From Prionace glauca (lineage: Eukaryota > Chordata > Chondrichthyes > Carcharhiniformes > Carcharhinidae): 64,000 nucleotides of DNA. Under the pieces are notes generated by a model, which was not told the origin of the DNA, did not search any database, and worked only from the letters and a program-made list of their open reading frames with translations. The first letter of the stretch is position 1, and every line of letters starts with the position of its first letter. The stretch spans positions 22,801,538-22,865,537 of the forward strand of contig CM075760.1 in NCBI GenBank assembly GCA_037974335.1, in the 5' to 3' direction. The translations under genes and the position numbers were made by a program. Shown one piece after another: positions 12,785 through 24,452 of the stretch.

Positions 12785-13095
12785 GAAAGGTTGAGAGAGA
12801 TTTGGAGGGGGATTGAAGAGGGTTTGGGCAGTGGGGGGTATGGGGCTGAGAGGGACTTTGGAGGGGAATTGACGAGGTTTTGGACAGTGAGGAGGGTTTG
12901 GGCAGTGATGAGGGTCCGGGGCTGAGAGGGATTTGGAGGGGGATTGAAGAGGGTTTGGGCAGTGATGGAGAGTATGGAACTGAGAGGGATTTTGGAGGGG
13001 AATTGGAGAGGGTTTGGGCAGTGAGGGGGGTCTGGGCAGTGAGGGGGGTATGGGGCTGAGGGGGAGTTGGAGAGGGATTGAAGAGAGTTTGACAA
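12785..13095. repeat. G-rich minisatellite, about 55-60 bp unit
   Basis: The phrase TTTGGGCAGT recurs at about 12823, 12898, 12953 and 13013, each time with GGGGCTGAGAGGGA-like and TTTGGAGGGG-like blocks. There are about five imperfect units, one with a partial internal duplication. Confidence 0.75.
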
Positions 13096-13347
13096 AAATT
13101 TATCTATCTCAAGATTTAAAGGTAGCAACTAATTTAGCATCAACTGCCTTCTGTAGGACAGAGTTCCAAACCTCTACCATCCTGAGTGGAGGTGCTTCTT
13201 AATCAGGATTTGTGAATCTCTGGGCTTTTCCAGTCACACAAAGACCTGAAATTTGCTCTCTGACAGAATCAACAAACCTTTAACATTCCACATTCAGATT
13301 CTGCTGACATTCAGGTCCTGTTGTGTTGAATGACTAGTGAATGTGTT

Positions 13348-14392
13348 GGTGACTAGTGGGGTGCCCCAGGGGTCGGTGCTGGGGCCTCAGCTATTTACCA
13401 TTTATATAGATGATCTGGAGGAGGGAACCGAGTGCAGGGTGTCGAAATTTGCTGATGACACCAAGATTGGGGGAAAGGCAAATTGTGCGGAGGGTGTGGA
13501 GAGTCTGCAGAAGGATCTAGATAGGCTGGGCGAATGGGCCAGGAAATGGCAAATGGAATTTAATGTTGGCAAGTGTGAGGTGGTCCACTTTGGTAGGAGG
13601 AATGGTAGGAAGGACTATTACTTACGGGGCGAAAAACTGCAGCAGGCGACGGTGCAGAGGGACCTCGGGGTCCTTGTGCATGAGTCGCAAAAACCCAGCT
13701 TGCAGGTGCAGCAGGTGGTCAGGAAGGCGAATGGGATGCTGGCCTTCATAGCGAGGGGGATTGAATATAAAAGTAGGGAGGTCTTGCTGCAGCTGTATAG
13801 GGCATTGGTGAGGCCGCAGCTGGAGTACTGTGTGCAGTTTTGGGCGCCGCACCTGCGCAAGGATATTTTGGCCCTGGAGGGAGTGCAGAGGAGGTTTACT
13901 AGGCTGATACCAGAGTTGAGGGGATTGAGCTATGAGGAGAGGCTGAATAAACTAGGCTTGTACTCGTTAGAGTTTAGAAGAATGAGGGGAGATCTCATTG
14001 AGACGTATAAGATGATGAATGGGATGGATAGGATAGAGGTGGAGAGACTGTTCCCGCTCAAAAAAGACAGTAGGACTAGGGGGCACAGCCTCAAGATAAA
14101 GGGGGGGGCGGTTTAGAACAGAGTTGAGGAGGAACTTCTTCACTCAAAGGGTGGTGAATCTCTGGAATTCTCTGCCCGTTGAAGTGGTGGAGGCTGCCTC
14201 GCTAAATATTTTTAAGAAACGGGTTGATGTGTTTTTGATAAGAGAAGGGATTAAGGGTTATGGGGAGAGGGCGGGAAGGTGGAGCTGAGTCACGACAGAT
14301 CAGCCATGATCTTATTGAATGGCGGGGCAGGCTCGAGGGGCCAGATGGCCTACTCCTGCTCCTATTTCTTATGTTCTTATGTTCTTATGAAT
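13348..14392 (+). mobile_element. 5'-truncated CR1-like LINE
   Basis: It starts inside RT at [12 protein letters not shown] and runs through F-A-D-D-T-K-I-G-G to the C-terminal region. A G-run near 14105 shifts the frame close to the end. The 3' UTR has TGGCCTACTCCTGCTCCTAT and a (TTCTTATG)n tail. It is the same subfamily as the 3' half of 27008-30766 and very similar to it. Confidence 0.85.
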
Positions 14393-14719
14393 GACCCAGT
14401 CAAATCACAATGTGATGTTTGATTTGTGTTTCCCGTCTGTCAATTCTCCACTTCCAGTACCCTGTAAATTTACAGAAACCATCACTGTCAGTCCAGGATA
14501 GAAGTTCATCTTCAGATGTAGACGCTTGTTTCGCAACTAACTAAACTCAGGACAGAGCTGTGGTGCCTGTTGACACCAGCTGCTGCGTTAGTTATTTAAC
14601 TTTTATACCTTGGTGCTTCAGCTTCAATCGTAATTGAATCACAAAACATGATTATTTTGATGCAATAGCACCCTTCAATGGTGGCTATCTTACCCAGCAT
14701 TCAAAGGGAACCAGAATAA

Positions 14720-15080
14720 GACCTCGCCCCGGAACAGATTCCGCGCATGCGCACTGTAGATCTGAAACGCATGCGCAGTGGGTGTTGCTGCTGCGCTCGC
14801 GGGAAGGCGGTTTTATCGGCTCCGGGTTTCCAGGGAAACGGCTGATTCTGGAGGGTAATGGAGGCGGTGGGGTGGGTGGGGAGGCTTCATCAGCACCCAG
14901 TGGAGACGGAAAACACCGAGTAATAACTGCTGGGGGCCGCCTTCGTCCTATTGGGGACCGCGAGCACAGATGCCGGAGTTGGAGGCCCCGAGTTAACGGC
15001 GGTCATCCTGAGGGAAGCGCTGCGCATGCGCGGTGCTCCCTGCCAGCAGGAGGAGAGAATGTTGTGAATTTCTATCCGGG
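14720..15080 (+). promoter_or_regulatory. CpG-rich ZNF-type promoter with NRF1-like sites
   Basis: Two GCATGCGCA cores lie 20 bp apart near 14746 and 14769, with another CGCATGCGCGG near 15025. These match the NRF1 consensus. The passage around 15030-15065 resembles 44170-44215, another ZNF-type 5' region. Confidence 0.55.
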
Positions 15081-15222
15081 ACTGACAGGGATGGAGTTTG
15101 TTTGGAAACTCCTTTTACAGGGAGTTAGAGGGGGAGGATTTACACACAGAAAACTCAACCCCAAGAGAAACGTTCCTCGCTTAATTTCCATTCTTGACTG
15201 ACGGTGGTGATCTCTTTTACAG

Positions 15223-15311
15223 GAAATGTGATGACAAAATTTGAAGGCAAACTCAAACCAGACATCAGATCAAAACCTGACAGAGTCCACTCCTTTCATC
15301 AGAACCTGAAC
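15223..15311 (+). pseudogene. orphan leader exon of a lost ZNF gene
   Basis: The acceptor TTTTACAG ends at 15222 and a clean GTAAGT donor follows at 15312. The exon resembles the ZNF leader sequence after 1396 (CAAACCAGACATCAGATCA and a TGACAGAGTC phrase). A LINE starts about 35 bp later and no fingers follow, so this appears to be the stranded 5' end of a ZNF gene. Confidence 0.5.
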
Positions 15312-15344
15312 GTAAGTGTGTCTGTAGATAAAGATCCCTCACGG

Positions 15345-16829
15345 TAGGCTGGTAGAAAAGGGAAAGGCGCATGGGATACGAGGCCAGGTAGCTAGGTGGA
15401 TTGAGAACTGGCTGGGAAATAGGAGACAGAGGGTAGCTGTGGAAGGGACCTTGTCGGGTTGGAGGCCAGTGACCAGTGGTGTGCCGCAGGGCTCAGTACT
15501 GGGACCTCTCCTCTTTGTAGTCTACATAAATGACTTGGAAGAGGGCGTAGGTGGTGTGATTAGCAAGTTTGCTGATGACACCAAGATGGCAGGGTTGGCG
15601 GGTACGGAACTGGATTGTCAGGTGATACAACAGGATATAGATAGGTTGGTGCAGTGGGCAGATAGGTGGCAGATGGCATTTAATCCTGACAAATGCGAGG
15701 TGATGCATTTTGGACGGAATAGTGCAGAGAGGAGCTATGTGATTAAAGGGAGGCCGATTAGGAGTATAGACATACAGAGGGACCTGGGAGTGCAGGTTCA
15801 CAAATCCATGAAGGTTGCATCACAAGTGGAGAAGGTTGTTAGGAAGGCTTATGGGATGTTGGCCTTTATAAGAAGGGGTATAGTGTATAAAAGCTGCTGT
15901 CTAATGCTTCAGTTGTACAGAACGTTGGTTAGACCGCATTTGGAGTACTGCGTCCAGTTCTGGTCACCTTACTACCGGAAGGACGTGGAGTCTCTGGAAA
16001 GGGTGCAGAGGAGGTTTACCAGGATGTTGCTTGGCATGGGGGACTGGGTTACGAGGAGAGGTTGAAGAAACTGGGACTATTCTCCTTGGAAAGGCGGAGA
16101 TTGAGAGGGGACATGATAGAAGTATATAAGATAATGAAGGGAATGGATAGAGTTAGTAGTGAGAGACTGCTCCCTAGACTGGATGCGAACACGAGAGGTC
16201 ATCATTTAAGGGTGAGGGGGGAGAGGTATAATTTGGAGGTGAGAAGAAGGTTCTTTACGCAGAGAGTTGTGGGGGTCTGGAACGCGCTACCGAGTAGGGT
16301 GGTGGAGGCAGGAACGTTGGACTCGTTTAAGATGCAGTTTGATAGGCACATGAGTGAAACGAGAATGGAGGGATATGGTAGGGGATATTAAATAGGGTTA
16401 AACCTCGGGAGACACCAGAAAGGCAGGCTGTAGGATTAATATTTTTGACTTTATTCCACAAGTGGAGGTCCACCTCGTGTCAAACGAGGGGCATTCACAC
16501 GGCGGGTCGTGCCTGGGCTGCTCTTGGAAGTTCCAGGAGTGGCCTAGTACTTCATGTCGGTGTGTGTGCTTGATCCTGGACCGGTAGATGGGCGCCGCAA
16601 CAGCTCAGTGATTAGCACTGCTGGCTGTGCAGGCACATGGATTTGGGCCTGTGTCTGTGGGAGTTTGCGCATTCTCCCTGTGGTTGCGTGGGTTTCCTCC
16701 GGGCGCTCCGGTTTCCTCCCACACCCCAAAAATGTGCTCTCAGCCCGTGCCGCCACATAGGGTGATGTGGCGGCACGGGCTCGTTGGGCCGAAGGGCCTG
16801 TTTCCCGTGCTGGATTGTTCTTTGTTCTT
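15345..16829 (+). mobile_element. CR1-like LINE with SINE-like 3' UTR
   Basis: RT coding sequence starts upstream of [12 protein letters not shown] and includes F-A-D-D-T-K-M-A. A single frameshift near 16040 separates 15439-16065 from 16062-16391. After the stop comes a 3' UTR containing a tRNA-SINE-like piece (CAGTGATTAGCACTGCTGGC, GTGGGTTTCCTCCGGGC) and then GGGCCGAAGGGCCTGTTTCC with a (TTCTTTG)n tail. The same layout is seen at 23287-24452, and the 3' UTR alone at 45845-46324. Confidence 0.75.
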
Positions 16830-17386
16830 TGTATCCAAACACTTGTGTGACTGGAAATAGGAAACAATAATGGCGTGGAAGGATTTGCAAAAATGGGATC
16901 CAAAACTTCACTACATCCTTGAGTGAAGACATCCTTCCTCATCTGAGGTTTCTCTCCATTTTTCAGCCTGTTCCAATAAGTCTTCACTCCCTTGTCATTC
17001 AAAAACTGTCTAACTCATCCTTGAAGATGTTCAATGCCTCCACTGGTCCCCATGGAGAGGAAGCCAGATACTAACAATTCTCTGAGGGAAGGGATTTGTC
17101 CAAATATATAATGTCGCTCCAGTCCAATGTTACACAACCAGATAAGTGCATTTTATTACAGAGCCATAAATAATATATCTAATCTCTGCCGTATAAAAAT
17201 ATCAGACACGTCTCTGTCCTGTATTAGTATACTGTCCCCTTTAATATATTTCAGAAATGAGATGGGCACATGAAGGACATAAACTTGCAGGGGAAAGGGA
17301 ATATAGAAGGGGAATGGGACCCACTGGATTGTTCGACAGAAGTCAGCATGGACTTGAGTTACTGAATGGATTCCTTCTGTGCTGTT
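16830..17386. other. intergenic, unclassified repeat pieces
   Basis: No gene is visible. The phrase TTACAGAGCCATAAATAATATAT near 17156 is echoed near 18433, on the far side of the next LINE. This suggests one older repeat or a short duplication around that insertion. Confidence 0.35.
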
Positions 17387-18365
17387 TTTACCATTTATAT
17401 AGATGATCTGGAGGAGGGAACCGAGTGTAGGGTGTCGAAATTTGCTGATGACACCAAGATTGGGGGAACGGCAAATTGTGTGGAGAGTCTGCAGAAGGAT
17501 ATAGATAGGCTGGGCGAATGGGCCAGGAAATGGCAAATGGAATTTAATATTGGCAAGTGTGAGGTGGTCCACTTTGGTAGGAAGAATGGTAGGAAGGACT
17601 ATTACTTACGGGGCGAAAAACTGCAGCAGGCGACGGTGCAGAGGGACCTCGGGGTCCTTGTGCATAAGTCGCAAAAACCCAGCTTGCAGGTGCAGCAGGT
17701 GGTCAGGAAGGCGAATGGGATGCTGGCCTTCATAGCGAAGGGGATTGAATATAAAAGTAGGGAGGTCTTGCTGCAGCTGTATAGGGCATTGGTGAGGCCG
17801 CAGCTGGAGTACTGTGTGCAGTTTTGGGCACCGCACCTACGCAAAGATATTTTGGCCTTGGAGGGAGTGCAGAGGAGATTTACTAGGCTGATACTGGAGT
17901 TGAGGGGGTTGAGCTATGAGGAGAGGCTGAATAAACTGGGCTTGTACTCGTTAGAGTTTAGAAGAATGAGGGGAGATCTCATTGAGACGTATAAGATGAT
18001 GAATGGGATGGATAAGATAGAGGTGGAGAGACTCTTCCCGCTCAAAAAAGACAGTAGGACTAGGGGGCACAGCCTCAAGATAAAAGGGGGGCGGTTTAGA
18101 ACGGAGTTGAGGAGGAACTTCTTCACTCAAAGGGTGGTGAATCTCTGGAATTCTCTGCCCGTTGAAGTGGTGGAGGCTGCCTCGCTAAATATTTTTAAGA
18201 CGGGGGTTGATGGGTTTTTGATAAGAGAGGGGATTAAGGGTCATGGGGAGAAAGCGGGAAAGTGGAACTGAGCCACGACAGATCAGCCATGATCTTATTG
18301 AATGGCGGGGCAGGCTCAAGGGGCTAGATGGCCTACTCCTGCTCCTATTTCTTATGTTCTTATGT
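17387..18365 (+). mobile_element. 5'-truncated CR1-like LINE, frame intact
   Basis: The open frame runs uninterrupted to 18271 from Y-I-D-D-L-E-E-G through F-A-D-D-T-K-I-G-G to the natural C-terminus (G-K-W-N). The (TTCTTATG)n tail ends the element. Only the 5' part is lost, so this is a young insertion. Confidence 0.85.
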
Positions 18366-18639
18366 AATGACTTGATGAGTGGAAACATACAGAGCTACTG
18401 AGCCTCATTACAAGATGAGAAATACTAAATGTACTTTGTTACAGAACCGTAAATAGTATATCAGATCCACAATATTAACAACACTCGGCATATCTCTGTC
18501 CTCTAATAATTTATTATTCTCTTAAATGTCAGCCATCTCCTGGGGAAACCAGCCCTTTAATTGTGAACATTAGGAAAGAGACCATCCTTTCAGCCAGACA
18601 ACTAAATGTGTCAAGCTGAGGGAGCAAAGGATGTCAATG

Positions 18640-19457
18640 TCTTTGAGAAAGTGTTATAATGCAGAAGCCTGCCAATGAGCTTCAGAGTGAATCTTCCTCC
18701 TCTGTGCAACATCTGGGAGGAAATCAATGTTTCCCCCTTTCCATTTCTTTTCTCATTCTGGGAAAAATTGGGGACTTGCAGCAACTGAAGGGAAAGGAAG
18801 TGAATCCAGTCTGTATATTCCACACATTTTTAGTCCAGTCATATCGACATAGATCTGTCTGGCAGCCTGCATGGAGATTTTCAGCTGTGAGTCTCCAGGA
18901 CAGGAAGCAGTGAGCCTGATTGAGCATGGATCTGTCAATCAGCACCTTCAGGAGAATTGGGAGGGTGAATATTAGATACAGCAGAGTGAGAATGGAGGGA
19001 GAGTGTGTGGGATGGAGATTTACAGCTTTTGGGGAATGAGAGAGGAAAAAAAAATTGCATAGAAACTAGAATTGTTCTGAATTTCTATCTTGTACTGACA
19101 CCGATGACTTGTATCAATTTGTTTTACACGATATTGAAAGAGGAATCACAGGCTGTAATCTCAAACGCCACATCTAGATCTGGCAGAGTCATATTCCTCA
19201 GGATCTGAATATCATCGGCCATTGAATCCGGAAAGAGATTTGAAAAGATTTCAAACATCAGTGTGACTGGAAAAGCATCAACACACTGCCAAATTCAAGT
19301 GAATGTGTTCCAGAGCACTGACTGAAGAGCTTTAAACAGCTACACAGCCTGAATAAATATAACACCATTCACAGTGGGGAGAGACTGTACACATATTGTG
19401 TGTGGGTGAGGCTTCACCTGATTGTCCACCCAAGGGAGAGGCAAGGACACCTGCACC
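18640..19457 (+). other. upstream and leader region of ZNF-L
   Basis: The block matches 7415-8270 in inverse orientation. The splice acceptor used in the paralogues (TTTTACAG then GATATTG) reads TTTTACAC here near 19130, so the usual AG is lost. A nearby GAAAG could substitute. Eroded finger residues precede the start codon. Confidence 0.55.
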
Positions 19458-20576
19458 ATGGAGAAACCATGGAAATGTGCAGACTGTGGGAAGAGATACA
19501 GAGCCCCATCTCTGCTGGATGCTCATCGGCGCATCCACACTGAAGAGAGACCATTCACCTGCTCTCAGTGTGGGAAGGGATTCAACCAGTTATTCCACTT
19601 GCAGAGACACCAGCAAGTTCACACTGGGGAGAGGCCATTCACCTGCTTTCAGTGTGGAAAGGGATTCCCTCGATTATCCACTTTGCAGAGACACCAGCAA
19701 GTTCACACTGGGGAGAGACCGTTCACCTGCTCTCAGTGTGGAAAGGGATTCACTGTGCTATTCCAACTGCGGAGACATCAGCGAATTCACACTGGGGAGA
19801 AGCCATTCATCTGCTGTCAGTGTGGGAAGAGATTCATTGACTCATCCAGCCTGCAGATACATGAGCGAGTTCACACTGGGGAGAGGCCATTCACCTGCTC
19901 TCAGTGTGGAGAGAGATCCATTCAGTTGTCCCACTTGCAGAGACACCAGCAAGTTCACACGGGGGACAGGCCATTCACCTGCTCTCAGTGTGGAGAGAGA
20001 TTCATTCAGTTGTCCCACTTGCAGAGACACCAGCAAGTTCACACTGGGGAAAAGCCATTCACCTGCTCTCAGTGTGGAAAGGGATTCCCTCGATTATCCA
20101 CTTTGCAGAAACACCAGCGAACTCACACTGGGGAGAGACCGTTCACCTGCTCTCAGTGTGGAACTGGATTCACTGTGTTATCCCATCTGCGGAGACACCA
20201 GCGAATTCACACTGGGGAGAAGCCATTCCCCTGCTGTCAGTGTCGGAAGAGATTCATTGACTCATCCAGCCTGCAGATACATAAAAGAGTTCACACTGGG
20301 GAGAGGCCGTTCACCTGCTCTCAGTGCAGGAAGAGTTTCAACCAGTTATCCCACTTGCAGAGACACCAGCGAGTTCACACTGGGGACAGGCCATTCACCT
20401 GCTCTCAGTGTGGATTTGGATTCACTCAGTTAACCCACTTGCAGAGACACCAGCGAGTTCACACTGGGGAGAGGCCATTCACCTGCTCTCAGTGTGGAAA
20501 GGGATTCACTCGGTCATCCAGCCTGCAGTCACACAAGCGAGTTCACACTGGGGAGAGGCTGTACATCTGCTGTTAG
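19458..20576 (+). CDS. ZNF-L: 13-finger C2H2 zinc-finger protein
   Basis: The 372-residue protein starts at ATG 19458 (CACCATGG) with [12 protein letters not shown] and contains thirteen C2H2 fingers with TGERPF or TGEKPF linkers. Several are internal duplicates: fingers 6 and 7 (I-Q-L-S-H-L-Q-R), 3 and 8 (P-R-L-S-T-L-Q), and 5 and 10 (I-D-S-S-S-L-Q-I). Translation ends at TAG 20574-20576, where paralogous fingers have CAG (C-C-Q-C). The same frame continues with two more finger units to a TGA at about 20711, so the stop is a recent CAG to TAG change. The protein is still a plausible nuclear DNA-binding factor. It is an inverted duplicate of ZNF-C, but the fingers have diverged in order and contact residues. 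Confidence 0.8.
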   Translation: MEKPWKCADCGKRYRAPSLLDAHRRIHTEERPFTCSQCGKGFNQLFHLQRHQQVHTGERPFTCFQCGKGFPRLSTLQRHQQVHTGERPFTCSQCGKGFTVLFQLRRHQRIHTGEKPFICCQCGKRFIDSSSLQIHERVHTGERPFTCSQCGERSIQLSHLQRHQQVHTGDRPFTCSQCGERFIQLSHLQRHQQVHTGEKPFTCSQCGKGFPRLSTLQKHQRTHTGERPFTCSQCGTGFTVLSHLRRHQRIHTGEKPFPCCQCRKRFIDSSSLQIHKRVHTGERPFTCSQCRKSFNQLSHLQRHQRVHTGDRPFTCSQCGFGFTQLTHLQRHQRVHTGERPFTCSQCGKGFTRSSSLQSHKRVHTGERLYICC

Positions 20577-20711
<135 letters not shown>

Positions 20712-20817
20712 TTCCAGGGGTGGGATTCTGCAGTTATTGTTTCTGCTGTCTTATGTCAAGAGCTGCTTTTTTTTCATTCTTACAGTTGGTCACTGGGGAG
20801 GGGCAGAGGGTGACTTT

Positions 20818-21045
20818 AAGAACATAAGAACTAGGAGCAGGAGTGGGCCATCTGGCCCCTCGAGCCTGCTGTGCCATTCAATAAGATCATGGCTGTTCTT
20901 TTTGTGGACTCAACTCCACTTACCTGCCTGCTCAGCATAGCCCTTAATCCCTTTACTGTTAAAATCTCATCTATCCTTGCCTTAAAAGCATTCAATGAGG
21001 TAGCCTCAACTGCTCACTGTGCAGGGAATTTCACAGATTCGCAAC
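20818..21045 (-). mobile_element. CR1-like LINE 3' end
   Basis: The minus-strand tail starts with AAGAACATAAGAACTAGGAG (+ strand) and continues into the end of the RT region. Divergence is moderate. Confidence 0.65.
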
Positions 21046-22389
21046 CTTCTGCTGGACTGGCCGGTCTCACAACTTTGCCTCCAGTGAGCTGATGCTCTTT
21101 GAGTCTTGTTGCGAACACCTGGTTTCAAATTTCACAAGGATCACAGAGTGACAGGGTATTAGGAAGTTCAGAGATACTTAGTCAGCATTTCTGTTTCAAA
21201 CCCCCCAAATGCCCATCCAATTTCCTTTGTAATTGTTTATTGTCTCCACTTCCTCCTCTCTCATAGGCAGTGAGTTCCAGGTCATTACAATTCACTGTAT
21301 CAAAATATTCTTCCTCACATCCTCCCCAGTATCTCTGATCCAAAACCTTAAATCTGTGTTCCCAGCCTCCCAACCCCCACCCCGTCCTTTTCCATCAGCT
21401 AATAGGAACAGCTTTTCTTTGTCCACCTTATCTAAACCTGTTAGAATTTTGTCCACCTCTATCAAATCTCCCCTCAACCTCCTTTGCTCCAAGGAGAACA
21501 ACAGAGGCCTGACATCGACAATAAAAAAAACTAACAGAATATCTTAATACTTGAAATCAAAACTGGAATGTTCAAATTCTGTGTTAAAGATATTGTGAAT
21601 ATATTGTTCTGTACAATAAAGAGATTTGAATAACTCAGCTTGGGTGTGGTTGGGTGTGATATCAATCTGGTATCCACCTACAGTCCAGAGGAAATCTGGA
21701 ATGTGTGGCTGGAAATGCCTCCCTAACAACACGGTGGGTATATTTACATCTCACGCATTGTAGTCGTTCAAACTGGCAGTGTCGGGATTGACAATAGCCA
21801 AGACAGCTACATACAGGCACATATACTGTCATAACTGAAGGACTGCAGATTGAATGTGAGGCATGATGAGACTGGACTATCTTGACCACATTCCTATGAC
21901 TGCTCAGTTTGTGCTACAATGAACCATTAAAGCTGCTTAGTCTCAACAGAGGGCCGGGTGAGAATATTTACTTAGAATGAGTTAGAATTAAACTTATTCC
22001 AGGACTGGCTGGTGTTCAGCGATTGAGATACCCGAAGCTGTAATCAATCAAGAAACAGTGGTAGATAGTTGATGAAGAAGAAGTGTTTTCAGGCATTGTT
22101 TAAATTATTTCATCATAAATTTGTGATAAGAACTGTAAGGATTTGCAACCCAAGAGTCAATGCACTGATGGTATACTCCAAATAGCACTGCACTGAAAAA
22201 GGGGTCAGAGCAAGAAGGAAAGTGTTTTCAGGCATTATTTAAATTATTTCATCATGAACTTGTGGTAAGAGCTGTGAGGGACCTGTAACCCAGCAGCCGG
22301 TGAATTAACAGTGTGCTCCAAGTTGCACTGGGCTGAAAAGGGGATCTGAGCAACAAGTGGTGACCTCGGACATTGTTTAAATTATATCG
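21046..22389 (+). repeat. 3' flank of ZNF-L, inverted duplicate of 5230-6240
   Basis: It includes the CR1-like fragment at 21190-21525 and the passage near 22005 with GACTGGCTGGTGTTCAGCG. Near 22065-22375 an internal direct duplication is visible: GTTTTCAGGCATT(A/G)TTTAAATTATTTCATCAT occurs near 22084 and 22221. No gene is visible. Confidence 0.6.
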
Positions 22390-22881
22390 TCACTGGCCAA
22401 CTTCCGCTTTGTGACGTCACAACGGAGCCATCACTGAAACAACCAATAGGAATCACTGCTCCGCGGTGACGGCTGCGGGTCCCTGTGCGCAGGCCGGGGC
22501 CTGCGCGGACCCGGGAGCCCCGCCCCCACCCATTGCTCCCCTCCCCCTGCCTCTCCTCGAGCCAAGGTTTCCAGACAAGCGGCTGGCGGCTCCGGCCAGA
22601 GCGAGAAGCCGCTCGGTGATCTCCCCCTCCCCCACGGCCCTGGACTGCGCATGTCCAAGGGAGAGGGGGAGCTGCGCATGTTCCGGGGGAGAGCCCACCC
22701 TCTGACCTTCACGTTCAATTGTTGACCAATGGGAAGAGTTGGAGGACCGGAAGGACTGTGGCCCTCCAGCCAATCAGAGCGCGATCTTTGTGACAATGCA
22801 GATTGAACTTCAGACAGACTGAAATGTCCTCTTTTGTTGGTCAGTTGGATAACAAGCCATACCTAAAAGAGGCCAACATCT
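22390..22881 (+). promoter_or_regulatory. promoter and first exon of ZNF-Q
   Basis: The CpG-rich block has TGACGTCA, CCAAT boxes, CCCCGCCCCC and the inverted repeat GGAGGACC (22741-22748) ... GGCCCTCC (22760-22767). It is paralogous to 8275-8640. The exon ends at 22881 before a consensus GTAAGT and carries AAAAGAGGCCAACATCT as in ZNF-A. The next acceptor on this strand lies at 24827/24828, so ZNF-Q is the natural target. Confidence 0.65.
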
Positions 22882-23092
22882 GTAAGTAAAATACTTTCTA
22901 TTTCTTCTCATTCTAGGGGAATTGTTGACTTGCTGCAACGAAAGGGAAAGGGAGTGAATCTAGGGAGGTTGTAGACTCTGGAAAGTTTGGCCCAGCTCTG
23001 TCAATGAGCCTGTGGAGGCTCAGTATTATATCCAGCAGAATGAGAATGGAAGGAGAGTTATTTTTTCTTCATTCATGAGACATGGGCATCAC

Positions 23093-23195
23093 TGACTTTT
23101 GCTACCAAATGAACCTGTTGGACTTTTAACCTGGTGTTGTGAATTGTCTGACTGTATTTACCCCAGTCCAACGCCGGCATCTCCACATCATTGCT
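23093..23195 (+). mobile_element. Penelope-like element 3' tail
   Basis: It carries CTGTTGGACTTTTAACCTGG, then CCCCAGTCCAACGCCGGCAT and CTCCACATCA. It is inserted in the SINE between GGGCATCACTG and GCTGGCTGGCC. Confidence 0.6.
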
Positions 23196-23286
23196 GGCTG
23201 GCCAGCATTTATTGCCCAGCCCTCAGTGCCCTTGAACCGATTGCCCTCTGAAACGCCCCAGTAAACCAAGGTGAATCAGCACATTA

Positions 23287-24452
23287 CCTAGATAGGCTGG
23301 TAGATTGGGCAGATAGATGGCAAATGGAATTTAATCTGGAGAAATGCGAGGTGATGCACTTTGGCCGGAATAATGTGGAAGGGAGTTATATGATAAAAGG
23401 TAGAACTATCCGGAGTATAGATACACAGAGAGACCTGGGGGTGCAGGTACACAAGTCCCTGAAGGTGTTGGTGCAGGTGCAGAATGTGATGAGGAAAGCG
23501 TATGGCATGTTAGCCTTCATAGGAAGGGGTATAGAATATAAGAGTAGGAGTCTGATGTTGCAGTTGTATAGAACGTTGGTTAGGCCTCACCTGGAGTACT
23601 GCGTCCAGTTCTGGTCGCCGTACTACCGGAAGGATGTAGAGATCCTGGAGAGAGTGCAGAGGAGATTTACCAGGATGTTGCCTGGTATGGAAGGGCTGTC
23701 TGACGAGGAAAGATTGAACGCACTTGGGCTGTTTTCCCTTGAGAGACGTCGGCTGAGGGGGGATTTAATAGAGGTTTATAAGATTATGAAGGGGACAGAT
23801 AGAGTAGATGGTGATAAGCTTTTTCCGCTATTAGAAATGGAAAGAATGAGGGGTCACGGGCTTAAGGTGAGGGGGGCTAGATATAAGACTAATGTTAGAG
23901 GGCAGTTTTTCACACAAAGGGTAGTGGGGATGTGGAATGCACTGCCGAGTAAGGTGGTGGAAGCAAGCACGCTAGGGTTGTTCAAGAGTCACTTGGACAG
24001 CCACATGAGCGGTCTACATATAGGGGGATATAGCAGGCCTTACTAAGCATTGTAGGCTTGGGGTCAGTTTTAGCCTCAGGGATATAGAGTCTTTAATAAT
24101 GAAATTTTTATCCACAGGCATTTACCATCTCGAGGGCATCATGGCAGCACAGAGGCTGTCTCTGTTGCTGTGCGGACACATGGAGTTGGGCCTGTGTCCG
24201 TGGGAGTTTGCGCGTTCTCCCCGTGGTTGCGTGGGTTTCCTCCGGGTGCTCCGATTTCCTCCCACATCCCAAAAATGTGCTTTTAGGCTGATTGATTGGG
24301 TAACAAATTGTCCCTATATTGGACCTCCCTGATCCCCACACATTAGGCATAGACTAGAGTCATGAATAGGTCACTGACCATGGGACGGCGGCGCGGGCTC
24401 GTTGGGCCGAAGGGCCTGTTTCCCGTGCTGTTTTGTTCTTTGTTCTTTGTAC
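23287..24452 (+). mobile_element. CR1-like LINE, 5'-truncated, with SINE-like 3' UTR
   Basis: The RT C-terminal frame is open from 23324 to 24046. The 3' UTR repeats the layout of 15345-16829: a GGAGTTTGCGCGTTCTCCCC SINE-like part, GGGCCGAAGGGCCTGTTTCC and a (TTCTTTG)n tail. It lies in the ZNF-Q intron. Confidence 0.8.
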
